This document shows, piece after piece, positions 9,039 through 17,612 of a stretch of 64,000 nt of DNA. The notes below the pieces were generated by a model. It made no database searches. It worked only from the letters and a program-made list of their open reading frames with translations, and was not told the DNA's origin. Numbering within the stretch: the stretch's first letter is position 1; each line of letters begins with the position of its first letter. This stretch comes from Pseudomonadota bacterium. Its GTDB lineage: Bacteria; Pseudomonadota; Alphaproteobacteria; Caulobacterales; Caulobacteraceae. The position numbers and the translations under genes were made by a program. The stretch is from assembly GCA_020161365.1 (NCBI GenBank), contig JAIUNU010000012.1:1-64000 (forward strand), written 5' to 3'.

Positions 9039-9176
9039 GACGCAATCTCCCTGTCAGCCCTCTGAACTTGGCCGATTGGCGCCAATAGAGCGATCCTGAC
9101 GTTCGGTCAGGCAAGCCCGTATCCGTGGTGCGCGCCGGTTCGTCGATTCACGCTCGGCCTGCGGCGTTGCGCGGCT

Positions 9177-9203
9177 TTGATGGCGCGAACCCTCTGCTAT
9201 GGT
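9177..9203 (+). promoter_or_regulatory. candidate housekeeping promoter of popA
   Basis: TTGATGG (9177-9183), a 12-nt spacer and GCTATGGT (9196-9203) fit the Caulobacter sigma-73 pattern TTGaCgS-N10..14-GCTANAWC. A start near 9209 would leave about 58 nt of leader before popA. Confidence 0.45.
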
Positions 9204-9266
9204 GCAGCGACGAATCCCGGCGGGTCCGACAAGGGTTGCACGGTGTGATTTCGGGCGGAGGTTGGT

Positions 9267-10592
9267 TTGGCGGTTGACGCCCGGATCCTGATCGTGGCGC
9301 GCGACGATGTTCGCGCAGGACCGCTGGCTGAAGGGCTGGATCGGCTGGGCTGGCGCACGATCACCGCGCGCGGTCCGTACGCCGCGCTGGCGGCCCTGGG
9401 CGACTTGCCGATCGAGGCCGTGATCGTCGATCTGGCCAGCGCCGGTCCGGAAACCCAGACCCTGGCGCGCCGCCTGAAGGCCGCTGTCGCGCCGCGTCGC
9501 CTTCCGGTCATCGCGATCAGCGAACCGGACGCTGATTTCCGCAACCAGGCGTTCGACCTCACGCTCTCACCGCCCCTGCATCCGTCGCAAGCGGCGCTGC
9601 GTCTCGAGTCGCTGGTCCGGACAGCCATCGCCGAGGAAGAGTTCGAGCTGCGGCTCGAGACCTTCGGTGAACGCGGCCGTCGCCTGGACCTGCCCGAGCC
9701 TTCGGATACGCCATATCGCGTTCTGGCGGTCGGCGAACCCGCGCCGCAGTTCCTGGCCTTGTCCAACGCCCTGCAGGCCAGCGGCGCCGAGGTGGTCGGC
9801 GCATTCACGGCCTACACCGCGTTCGACTATCTGCACGAGCGGCCGTTCGACTCGGTGGTGCTGTGGGCGGGCGACAGCCAGCAGGAAGCGTTGTCGATCG
9901 CGGCGGGGATGCGGCGCAACACCCGTCTGTTCCACATTCCGGCCCTGCTGTACCTGAAGGCCGAAAGCTATGTGACAATGTCGGAGGCCTTTCATCGCGG
10001 CGTGTCCGACGTCGCCTCGCCTGAGACGCCGGAAGGCGAGACGGCGATGCGCGTCATGGAGCTGGCTCGCAGCTTCCGTCGTGGCGAAGCCATTCGCGGC
10101 GCGCTGGAGAAGGCGCGCAGTTCGGGGCTGATGGACGCCGCCACCGGTCTGTTCACCCGGGACCTCTTCGCCGCTCACCTGGCGCGCCTGGCCAGCGCGG
10201 CTCGCGAGCGCGCCCGGCCGTTGTCGATTTGCGTGCTCCGCATCGCCGACAGGCCCGAGGCCGTTTGGGCGCGGCAGAACGGCTGGCTCGACCGGGCCAT
10301 CCCCCAGATTGGCTCCATGGTGGGCCGCCTGGTTCGGGTCGAGGACACCGCGGCGCGGCTAGCCACCGAAGTGTTCGCGCTGGCCCTCCCCGCGACCAAT
10401 CAAAACGCCGCCCGCGCCGCCGCCGAGCGGATCGCCGCCGTCATCGGCTGCACCGCTTTCGATGCAGGTGAGGACCGCGCGCCTTTCGTCTGCGAGTTCG
10501 ACATCGGCGTGGCCGAGGTCCAGCCCGGCGAAGGCGCCGTGAAGGCCCTCGAACGCGCCGCCGCCGCCGCGCTCAAGCGCGAGGCCGGCTGA
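9267..10592 (+). CDS. popA: cyclic-di-GMP effector PopA (degenerate diguanylate cyclase)
   Basis: A 441-residue protein with two tandem receiver-like domains (about 5-130 and 150-270) and a C-terminal GGDEF-fold domain, the PleD-type layout. The catalytic GGEEF is replaced by LATEVF, so cyclase activity should be lost, but the I-site RxxD is kept as RVED just before it. This matches C. crescentus PopA, which binds c-di-GMP through the I-site and helps deliver CtrA to the ClpXP protease at the old pole. The start is TTG at 9267, supported by GGAGG at 9257-9261 with 5 nt spacing and by no better upstream codon. Confidence 0.92.
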   Translation: MAVDARILIVARDDVRAGPLAEGLDRLGWRTITARGPYAALAALGDLPIEAVIVDLASAGPETQTLARRLKAAVAPRRLPVIAISEPDADFRNQAFDLTLSPPLHPSQAALRLESLVRTAIAEEEFELRLETFGERGRRLDLPEPSDTPYRVLAVGEPAPQFLALSNALQASGAEVVGAFTAYTAFDYLHERPFDSVVLWAGDSQQEALSIAAGMRRNTRLFHIPALLYLKAESYVTMSEAFHRGVSDVASPETPEGETAMRVMELARSFRRGEAIRGALEKARSSGLMDAATGLFTRDLFAAHLARLASAARERARPLSICVLRIADRPEAVWARQNGWLDRAIPQIGSMVGRLVRVEDTAARLATEVFALALPATNQNAARAAAERIAAVIGCTAFDAGEDRAPFVCEFDIGVAEVQPGEGAVKALERAAAAALKREAG

Positions 10593-10602
10593 AGCTTGGC
10601 GC

Positions 10603-10631
10603 TTGGGCCGCCACGGCAAGCGTCCTATATG
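10603..10631 (+). promoter_or_regulatory. candidate promoter of the DsbA/FrnE-like gene
   Basis: TTGGGC (10603-10608), a 17-nt spacer and TATATG (10626-10631) form a sigma-70-like promoter about 40 nt before the downstream start codon. Confidence 0.35.
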
Positions 10632-10673
10632 AAACATGTCCTGTAGCGGACAACGTTTCCCTGGGAGCCCACC

Positions 10674-11318
10674 ATGAGCCAGCCGCAAGCCATGATCATC
10701 GACGTCGTGGCCGACGTCGTCTGCCCCTGGTGCTATCTCGGCTGGCGTCGCCTGAAGTCGGCGATCGCCCTGCGTCCTGATCTCAAGGCCCAATTGATCT
10801 GGCGCCCGTATCAGCTGGATCCGACGCTCCCTGAGGAGGGCGTCGACCGGAAGGCCTACATGGCTCAGAAGTTCAAGGATCCGGACAAGCTGAAGGCTGT
10901 GCACACCGCGCTTGTGGAGGGCGGCGCCGAAGAAGGCATCGTCTTCAACTTCGAGGCGATCGCCCTGTCGCCCAACACCAACGCCGCCCACCGCCTGATC
11001 CGCTGGGCTCTGACGGCTGGCGTCCAGGATCAGGTCGTCGAAGCGCTGTTCAAGGCCTATTTCGAGCAAGGTCTCGACATCGGCGACCCCATCGTCCTGG
11101 GCGACATCGCCGAGGCCGCCGGGATGGAGCGCCTCGTCGTGCTGCAACTGCTTTCGGAAGGCGCGGACAAGGAAGCCGTGACGCGCGAACACGCTATGGC
11201 CGTCCAGGGCGGCGTGACCGGCGTCCCGTTCGCCATATTCGCCGGCAAGGTCGCTGTCGTGGGCGCGGAGTCGCCCGAACGCATCGCTCAGGCGATTGAT
11301 CAGGCCCTGGCAGCCTAG
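10674..11318 (+). CDS. DsbA-family (FrnE-like) thiol oxidoreductase
   Basis: A 214-residue thioredoxin-fold protein of the DsbA/FrnE subfamily. The active-site CPWC sits at residues 19-22 (VADVVCPWCYLGWRRL), an alpha-helical insert follows, and the cis-Pro loop is TGVPFAIFAG. It has no signal peptide, so it is cytoplasmic, unlike DsbA. FrnE homologues act as disulfide isomerases in oxidative-stress tolerance; that role is inferred by family. GGGAG (10662-10666) precedes the ATG. It converges with mfd across a short hairpin. Confidence 0.88.
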   Translation: MSQPQAMIIDVVADVVCPWCYLGWRRLKSAIALRPDLKAQLIWRPYQLDPTLPEEGVDRKAYMAQKFKDPDKLKAVHTALVEGGAEEGIVFNFEAIALSPNTNAAHRLIRWALTAGVQDQVVEALFKAYFEQGLDIGDPIVLGDIAEAAGMERLVVLQLLSEGADKEAVTREHAMAVQGGVTGVPFAIFAGKVAVVGAESPERIAQAIDQALAA

Positions 11319-11323
11319 AAGCC

Positions 11324-11340
11324 CTCCCCGCCACGGGGAG
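11324..11340. terminator. short GC hairpin between convergent genes
   Basis: CTCCCC-GCCAC-GGGGAG forms a perfect 6-bp stem between the DsbA-like stop (11318) and the mfd stop (11348). It lacks a T-run, so termination on either strand is only possible. Confidence 0.4.
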
Positions 11341-11347
11341 AGTTCGC

Positions 11348-14300
11348 TCACCCTTTCGCCAGCTTGGCCAGGACCGTCAGGATCTTCTCCGCCGCATCGA
11401 GGCGCTGGGCGGGGGTGTCCCACTCGCCCTTGACGACCACCTTCTGGTCGGGGCGCACCTTCCAGATCAGGCTGTTCTTGGCGACGTGCTGCATCAGCCC
11501 CAGCGGGTTGGCGTAGTTGTCGCCTCTGAAGCTGGCCACCGCGCCCTTGGGGCCGACGTCGATCTTGGCGACATTGGCCTCGCGGCACAGCCCCTTGATG
11601 GCCACGACCTTCAGCAAGCTGTCGGTTTCGGGCGGCAGCGGGCCGAAGCGGTCGATCATCTCTGCGGCGAGGGCCTCGCGGTCGGCGGCCTGCTCGGCCT
11701 CGGACAGACGGCGATAGAGCGACAGGCGCACGTTGAGGTCCGGCACGTAGTCGTCCGGGATCATCACGGCCGCGCCTGTGTTGATCTGCGGCGACCAGCC
11801 CCGGTCTTCCAGCAGAGCCTCTTGTCCTTGCCGCTGGCGCAGTTCGGCGACGGCGTCCTCCAGCATCTGCTGATAGAGCTCGACGCCGATCTCCTTGATA
11901 TGGCCGCTCTGTTCGTCGCCCAGCAGGTTACCGCCGCCGCGCTGGTCCAGGTCGTGGCTGGCCAGTTGGAACCCGGCGCCCAGGCTGTCCAGCGACTGCA
12001 GCACCTGCAGGCGCTTCTCGGCCGAAAGGGTCAGGGACTTCTCGACCGGCGTCGTCAGATAGGCGTAGGCGCGGGCCTTGGAGCGTCCGACGCGACCCCG
12101 GATCTGGTAGAGCTGGGCCAAGCCGAACATGTCGGCGCGGTGGACGATCAGGGTGTTGGCGGACGGGATGTCGAGCCCGCTTTCGACGATCGTCGTCGCG
12201 AGCAGCACGTCGTACTGACCCTCGTAGAAGGCCGTCATCACGTCTTCCAGCTGGGTGGCCGCCATCTGGCCATGGCCGACGACGTACTTCACCTCAGGCA
12301 CCTGGGTGCGGAGGAACTTCTCGATGTCCTCCAGGTCTTTGATGCGCGGCACCACGTAATAGGACTGGCCGCCGCGATACTTCTCGCGCAGCAGGGCCTC
12401 GCGCAGGGTCACCGGGTCGAACGGGCTGATGTAGGTGCGCACCGCCAGACGATCGACCGGCGGGGTGGCGATGATCGACATCTCGCGGATGCCGCTCAGC
12501 GCCATCTGCAGGGTGCGCGGGATCGGCGTGGCGGTCAGGGTCAGCATGTGCACGTCGGCGCGAAGCTCTTTCAACTTCTCCTTGTGCTTGACCCCGAAGT
12601 GCTGCTCCTCGTCGACGATGACAAGGCCCAGGTCCTTGAAGGCCACCTGCTTGGACAGCACGGCGTGGGTTCCGACCACGATCTCGAACTGGCCGTTCGC
12701 CAGCCCCTCGCGGGTCTCGGCGGCTTCCTTGCCCGTGACCAGGCGCGACAGTCGCGTGACCTTGACCGGCCAGCCCTGGAAGCGGTCCTTGAAGGTCTTG
12801 TAGTGCTGGCGCGCCAGCAGCGTCGTCGGGCAGACGACCGCGACCTGCTTGCCGCTCATCGCCACCACGAAGGCTGCGCGAAGAGCGACTTCGGTCTTGC
12901 CGAAGCCTACGTCGCCGCAGATCAGACGGTCCATCGGCTTGCCCGACGACAGGTCTTCCAAGACATCATGGATGGCGCTGAGCTGATCGTCCGTCTCCTC
13001 ATAGGGGAAGCGGGCGCAGAACTCGTCGAAGACGCCCGACGGCGGGTCGGTCTCCTCGACGGCCTTCAGCTGGCGGGCGGCGGCGATCTGGATCAGCCCC
13101 TCGGCCATGACCCGCAAGCGCTCCTTCGCTCGCGCCTTGCGGCCTTGCCACGCGGCGCCGCCCAGCTTGTCCAGTTGGACGTTCTCGGCGTCGGCCGCGC
13201 CGTAGCGGGTCAAGAGGTCGATGTTCTCGACCGGCAGATAGAGCTTGGCCTCTCCGCCGTAGAGCAGGTCCAGGCAGTCGTGCGGCGCACCCTGAACGTC
13301 AAGGGTCTTCAGGCCTTCGTAACGGCCGATGCCGTGGTCGATGTGGACGACGAGATCGCCGGGCGTCAGGGCCGAGGCCTCGGCCAGGAAGTTGGCGGCG
13401 CGGCGCTTCTTGCGCGGGCGCGCCAGACGGTCGCCCAGGATGTCGGTCTCGGAGATGACCGCCAGGCTGTCGGTCTCGAAGCCATGGTCCAGCGGCAGGA
13501 CGACGCGCTGCGGGACCTTCGGGTCGTTGGCCTTGGCCGCCTGCCAGTAGCCGGCATAGGGGATCTTCTTCAGGCCGTGGTCGGCCAGCATGGTCCCCAG
13601 GCGTTCCGACGAGCCCTCGGACCACGAGGCGAACAGCACCCGCTTGCCCTCCGCCGCCAGCTTCTTGGCGTGATCGGCGGTGGCTTCAAACAGGTTGACG
13701 CTGTCCTGCGCACGCTCTGCGGCGAACACGCGGCCAAGCTTCGCCCCAAGGTCGACAACGTCGAGCCCCTGTGGCTGGAACGGGGTGAAACGCCGATGGG
13801 GACGATCGGAGAGCTCGCGCTCCCATTCCTCGGCGGTCAGATAGAGGGCCTCGGGCGCCAGCGGGCGATAGGCCGACTTGCGATCGGCGCCGGCGCGGGC
13901 GTCATAAGCGTCCCGGATCATCGCCAAGCGCTCGTCGCGCGCCTCGGCGGCTTGATTGTCCACGCCGATCAGGGCGCCGGCGGACAGATAGTCGAACAGC
14001 GTCGACATCCGCTCGTAGAATAGCGGCAGCCAGTGTTCGAGACCGGCCCGGCGGCCGCCCTCGCTGACAGCGGCGTACAGCGGATCATCGCCTGGTGCGC
14101 CGAACTCGGCGACATAGCCCTTGCGGAAGCGCGAGATTCCGTCCGCGTCGAGCAGCGCTTCGCTGACCGGCAGGAGATCGATCTCCTTCAGTTGCTTGGT
14201 CGAGCGCTGGGTTTCGGGATCGAAGGCGCGAATGCTCTCCAGCGTGTCGCCGAACAGATCAAGGCGCACCGGCTCCTCAGCGGCCGGCGGATAGACGTCG

Positions 14301-14815
14301 ATGACGCCGCCGCGGATCGCGAACTCGCCCCGCTCGGACACCGTCGAGGCGCGCGTGTAGCCGTTGACCGCGAAATAGCGCTCGAGATCCTTGATATCGA
14401 CGCTGTTGCCGACCTTGGCCGAGTAGGAGGCGCGCAGCAGCACGTCCTTGGTCGGCACGCGCTGCAGGAGCGCCGGCGCGGCGATCACCAGGATGGCGGC
14501 CTTGCTCTCCCCCAGGCCGCGCGCCAGCCGGGACAGCGTCGCCATCCGGGTCGCCGAGACCCCCGAGGACGGACCGATCCGGTCGTACGGGAGGCAGTCC
14601 CATGACGGAAACAGCACAGCCTCGATTTCGGGTGCGAAGAACTTCAGCGCGTCGATGAAGGCGCCCGCTCGGGCGGTGTCGCGGGCGATAAAGGCGGTCA
14701 GGCCGCCGCGAGCGCGCGCGATGTCGGCCATCACCAGGGCGTCGAAGCCCTCAGGCGCGCCGGCCAGGGTCAGGCCGCCCGCGGCCTTGGCGATCTGCTT
14801 GGCGTCGTAGCTCAT
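11348..14815 (-). CDS. mfd: transcription-repair coupling factor
   Basis: A 1155-residue Mfd, full family length. The N-terminal UvrB-like region recruits UvrA. The RNA polymerase-interacting domain lies around residues 480-550 (LVVHIDHGIGRYEGL). The SF2 translocase carries CGDVGFGKTEVALRAAF (motif I), DEEQHFG (II), TATPIPRTL (III) and GRVGRSKARAYAY (VI), followed by the C-terminal UvrA-masking domain. It removes stalled RNA polymerase at DNA lesions and hands over to UvrAB. The start MSYDAKQ at 14815 follows sdhE by 4 nt; an ATG at 14830 overlapping sdhE is possible. Confidence 0.96.
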   Translation of the reverse strand: MSYDAKQIAKAAGGLTLAGAPEGFDALVMADIARARGGLTAFIARDTARAGAFIDALKFFAPEIEAVLFPSWDCLPYDRIGPSSGVSATRMATLSRLARGLGESKAAILVIAAPALLQRVPTKDVLLRASYSAKVGNSVDIKDLERYFAVNGYTRASTVSERGEFAIRGGVIDVYPPAAEEPVRLDLFGDTLESIRAFDPETQRSTKQLKEIDLLPVSEALLDADGISRFRKGYVAEFGAPGDDPLYAAVSEGGRRAGLEHWLPLFYERMSTLFDYLSAGALIGVDNQAAEARDERLAMIRDAYDARAGADRKSAYRPLAPEALYLTAEEWERELSDRPHRRFTPFQPQGLDVVDLGAKLGRVFAAERAQDSVNLFEATADHAKKLAAEGKRVLFASWSEGSSERLGTMLADHGLKKIPYAGYWQAAKANDPKVPQRVVLPLDHGFETDSLAVISETDILGDRLARPRKKRRAANFLAEASALTPGDLVVHIDHGIGRYEGLKTLDVQGAPHDCLDLLYGGEAKLYLPVENIDLLTRYGAADAENVQLDKLGGAAWQGRKARAKERLRVMAEGLIQIAAARQLKAVEETDPPSGVFDEFCARFPYEETDDQLSAIHDVLEDLSSGKPMDRLICGDVGFGKTEVALRAAFVVAMSGKQVAVVCPTTLLARQHYKTFKDRFQGWPVKVTRLSRLVTGKEAAETREGLANGQFEIVVGTHAVLSKQVAFKDLGLVIVDEEQHFGVKHKEKLKELRADVHMLTLTATPIPRTLQMALSGIREMSIIATPPVDRLAVRTYISPFDPVTLREALLREKYRGGQSYYVVPRIKDLEDIEKFLRTQVPEVKYVVGHGQMAATQLEDVMTAFYEGQYDVLLATTIVESGLDIPSANTLIVHRADMFGLAQLYQIRGRVGRSKARAYAYLTTPVEKSLTLSAEKRLQVLQSLDSLGAGFQLASHDLDQRGGGNLLGDEQSGHIKEIGVELYQQMLEDAVAELRQRQGQEALLEDRGWSPQINTGAAVMIPDDYVPDLNVRLSLYRRLSEAEQAADREALAAEMIDRFGPLPPETDSLLKVVAIKGLCREANVAKIDVGPKGAVASFRGDNYANPLGLMQHVAKNSLIWKVRPDQKVVVKGEWDTPAQRLDAAEKILTVLAKLAKG

Positions 14816-14819
14816 AGGG

Positions 14820-15113
14820 TCAGGCGCCATCTCCGGCCGGGCGCGAAGCGTGCGCCTCGAACCTGAACGCACGGATCATCGCCATGACGTCAGTTTCGAA
14901 TACCGCCGGCGTCGGCTCCTGCCCCACGATCCAGGCGTAGATCTCGCGATCCGACTGTTCGAGCAGGGTTTCGAGCGTGTCGAACTGCTCGGGCGTCAGG
15001 CTTTGCCCATGGGTGTCCGCGAACGGCCCCAGGATGAGGTCCGCTTCCCGAAAGCCGCGATGCCAGGCGCGGAAACGAAGACGTCGAAGGCGGGAGTCGT
15101 GGTCGATGGTCAT
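14820..15113 (-). CDS. sdhE: succinate dehydrogenase flavinylation factor SdhE
   Basis: A 97-residue SdhE/Sdh5-family protein with the signature RxxxRGxxExDxxLGxF, read here as RAWHRGFREADLILGPF. It promotes covalent attachment of FAD to SdhA. The start MTIDHDSRLRR at 15113 is chosen over an upstream Met lying in the methyltransferase gene. It is followed at once by mfd, a pairing common in alphaproteobacteria, and preceded by a methyltransferase gene 23 nt upstream, so the three are probably cotranscribed. Confidence 0.9.
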   Translation of the reverse strand: MTIDHDSRLRRLRFRAWHRGFREADLILGPFADTHGQSLTPEQFDTLETLLEQSDREIYAWIVGQEPTPAVFETDVMAMIRAFRFEAHASRPAGDGA

Positions 15114-15136
15114 GTGGGGGCGGATATAGAGCGGCG

Positions 15137-15850
15137 TCAGGGCTTGCGCCACTCCATGATCACGTACCATGGGGCACGTCGGTATCTGTCAGCACGGACG
15201 GGGTCGCCGCCGGTCGGCGCGGGCTCGTCGAAATGGGTCAGTATCAGACCTTGAGCCAAGAACCACTGCATGTAGTCCTTCAGCGGCCGGTGCCAGTTGA
15301 TGATCCGGATCCCGCGCCATTCCTCCCACTTGGCGCGAACCTCCAGATAGCGGTCCATCGCAAAGTGCCTAGGGTGACCCAGCAGGTTCTTTTGCCAACC
15401 GCCCCTGGCGCGCGCGGTGGAAAAACTCGTGAGGTTGGCGACCAGCAAAGTGCCGCCAGGCTTGAGAACCCGGGTCATCTCGGCGATCGCGCGGTCCGCC
15501 GTCGCGATGTCGATCAGCGACAGACACGACACCACAAGATCGAAACTCGCGTCTTCGAACACCATCTCCTCAGCGCGGCCGCCGATATACGCGCCCTTGG
15601 GGTCACGCGCCCGCGCCGCTTCAAGCAACTCGGCGGTCGGGTCCAGCCCTGTAGGGTCGAAGCCTTCGGCGCGAAGGATTCGACAGAACCGCCCTTCCCC
15701 GCAGCCGACATCCAGCGCTTTGCCACGTTCCAAGCGCCGCAGCCGCGCGATCATCGGCGTATCAAGAACAAATCGGCGACCGTAATCGCCATGCTCGCCC
15801 ATATCGGCGATCCAGGCCTTGGCCGAGGTTTTCCAGCCGTCGTCTTTCAT
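15137..15850 (-). CDS. class I SAM-dependent methyltransferase
   Basis: A 237-residue methyltransferase of the UbiE/COQ5-like group. Motif I is ALDVGCGEGRFCRIL (residues 44-58), motif II FDLVVSCLSLIDI, and motif III LKPGGTLLVANL. A C-terminal cap (WHRPLKDYMQWFLAQGL) is typical of small-molecule methyltransferases. The substrate is unknown. It is first in a methyltransferase-sdhE-mfd run on the minus strand and diverges from rhlB. Confidence 0.85.
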   Translation of the reverse strand: MKDDGWKTSAKAWIADMGEHGDYGRRFVLDTPMIARLRRLERGKALDVGCGEGRFCRILRAEGFDPTGLDPTAELLEAARARDPKGAYIGGRAEEMVFEDASFDLVVSCLSLIDIATADRAIAEMTRVLKPGGTLLVANLTSFSTARARGGWQKNLLGHPRHFAMDRYLEVRAKWEEWRGIRIINWHRPLKDYMQWFLAQGLILTHFDEPAPTGGDPVRADRYRRAPWYVIMEWRKP

Positions 15851-15882
15851 CTTTCGAATACTCCGGATCGCCTGGGCGACGA

Positions 15883-15910
15883 TTGACTTTGCCGACTTTC
15901 CGCCTATTTA
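15883..15910 (+). promoter_or_regulatory. candidate promoter of rhlB
   Basis: TTGACT (15883-15888), a 16-nt spacer and TATTTA (15905-15910) give a good sigma-70-like promoter, predicting a start near 15917 and a leader of about 75 nt before rhlB. Confidence 0.5.
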
Positions 15911-15992
15911 TCCCCAGCTTCGGAGCAGGTCTGGCGAATCCGCGCCGCCCGCTCGCCCAAGCACGGGCGGCTCCGAGCAGACCAGCGTGTAA

Positions 15993-17537
15993 ATGACCGA
16001 ATTTTCCGACCTCGGGCTCTCGCCCACGACCCTGCAGGCGGTCGCCGACACCGGCTATACCACTGCGACCCCCATCCAGGCCCAGGCCATTCCCGTCGCC
16101 CTCGCGGGGCAGGACGTCCTCGGCATCGCCCAGACGGGCACCGGTAAGACCGCCGCCTTCACCCTTCCGCTGATCGACCGCCTGCAGTCGGGCCGCGCCA
16201 AGGCCCGCATGCCGCGCGCCCTGGTCATCGCTCCGACCCGCGAACTGGCCGACCAGGTGGCCGCCAGCTTCGAGAAGTACGCCAAGGGCACCAAGCTCTC
16301 GTGGGCGCTGCTGATTGGCGGCGTCTCGTTCGGCGACCAGGAAAAGAAGCTGGACCGCGGCGTCGACGTCCTGATCGCGACGCCCGGCCGCCTGCTCGAC
16401 CACTTCGAGCGCGGCAAGCTGCTGATGACGGGCGTCCAGTTCCTGGTGGTCGACGAAGCCGACCGCATGCTGGACATGGGCTTCATTCCGGACATCGAGC
16501 GCATCTTCAAGATGACGCCCCCGAAGAAGCAGACCCTGTTCTTCTCGGCGACCATGCCGCCGGAAATCACCCGCCTGACTAAGCAGTTCCTGCGCGATCC
16601 GGTCCGGATCGAGGTGGCCCGTCCGGCGACCACTAACGCCAACATCACCCAGCTGCTGGTCAAGGTCCCCACCTCTGATCCCAAGGCCAAGCGCCTGGCG
16701 CTGCGCGCTCTGATCGAGAAGGCGGGCATCGAGACGGGCATCGTGTTCTGCAACCGCAAGACCGAGGTCGATATCGTCGCCAAGTCGCTGAAGGTGCACG
16801 GCTATGACGCCGCCCCGATCCACGGCGACCTCGACCAGACCCAGCGCATGAAGACCCTGGCGGATTTCCGTTCGGGCGCGCTGAAGATTCTGGTGGCTTC
16901 CGACGTCGCCGCGCGCGGCCTCGACATTCCGGCCGTGAGCCACGTCTTCAACTACGACGTCCCGCACCACGCCGACGACTATGTCCACCGCATTGGTCGC
17001 ACGGGTCGGGCTGGCCGCACCGGCATCACCTACATGCTGGTGACGCCTGCCGACGACAAGGGCTTCGACAAGGTCATCAAGCTGATCGGGTCGACGCCGG
17101 ACGAAGAGAAGCTCGATCTCGACTACTCCAACGCCGTGACAGTGAAGCGCGAGGGTGACCGCAAGCGTGGCGGCCGCGATCGTGACCGTGGCGAGCGTGG
17201 CGAGCGCCCCGCGCGCGGCCGTGGTCGTGGCCGGGACCGCGCCGAGGAGACGGTCGAGGCAGCTCCGGAGGTCGCCGAAAACATCGAAGCCCCGCCGCAG
17301 GCCGAGGAGCGTCCCGCGCGCGAACGCCGCCCGCGCCGGGAACGCGAGCCGCGAAACGTCGCGCCGGCCACCCCGCTCGTTGTCGAGGAAGAGCGTCCGG
17401 CTCGCGCTGAGCGTCCGGAACGCCCGGTGCGCGGCGTCCAGCCCGTCCGCGATCGCGACGACGACGATCGTCGCGTCGTCGGCTTCGGCAATGAGATCCC
17501 CGCCTTCCTCGCCCGCCCTCCGCGCGGCGCGAAATAG
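15993..17537 (+). CDS. rhlB: DEAD-box RNA helicase RhlB
   Basis: A 514-residue DEAD-box helicase. Motifs in order: F-x17-Q motif (TPIQAQAIP), I AQTGTGKT, Ia PTRELADQ, Ib TPGRLLDH, II DEADRMLDMG, III SAT, VI HRIGRTGRAGR. A C-terminal tail from about residue 385 is rich in Arg, Asp and Glu (RGRGRGRDRAEE and similar) and likely binds RNA. In C. crescentus the RhlB at this position is the helicase of the RNase E degradosome, and rne lies 28 kb downstream in this window. RhlE-type naming is the alternative. Confidence 0.88.
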   Translation: MTEFSDLGLSPTTLQAVADTGYTTATPIQAQAIPVALAGQDVLGIAQTGTGKTAAFTLPLIDRLQSGRAKARMPRALVIAPTRELADQVAASFEKYAKGTKLSWALLIGGVSFGDQEKKLDRGVDVLIATPGRLLDHFERGKLLMTGVQFLVVDEADRMLDMGFIPDIERIFKMTPPKKQTLFFSATMPPEITRLTKQFLRDPVRIEVARPATTNANITQLLVKVPTSDPKAKRLALRALIEKAGIETGIVFCNRKTEVDIVAKSLKVHGYDAAPIHGDLDQTQRMKTLADFRSGALKILVASDVAARGLDIPAVSHVFNYDVPHHADDYVHRIGRTGRAGRTGITYMLVTPADDKGFDKVIKLIGSTPDEEKLDLDYSNAVTVKREGDRKRGGRDRDRGERGERPARGRGRGRDRAEETVEAAPEVAENIEAPPQAEERPARERRPRREREPRNVAPATPLVVEEERPARAERPERPVRGVQPVRDRDDDDRRVVGFGNEIPAFLARPPRGAK

Positions 17538-17563
17538 TCGGTCAGAGCCCATCGATCAGCATG

Positions 17564-17598
17564 AAGGCGCCGGGCGATGGTCCGGCGCCTTTTGTTTT
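17564..17598 (+). terminator. intrinsic terminator after rhlB
   Basis: AAGGCGCCGG (17564-17573) pairs with CCGGCGCCTT (17582-17591), a 10-bp stem with an 8-nt loop, followed by a T-rich run (TTTTGTTTTG region). It lies 27 nt after the rhlB stop. Confidence 0.85.
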
Positions 17599-17612
17599 GG
17601 GCTTGGCGAAGC

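Noticed and set aside
11486..14023. 845-codon open frame opposite mfd
   Set aside because: A shadow frame created by GC-rich codon bias; mfd on the minus strand is complete with all motifs.
15762..17552. 596-codon open frame opposite rhlB
   Set aside because: Antisense shadow of a complete DEAD-box helicase gene.
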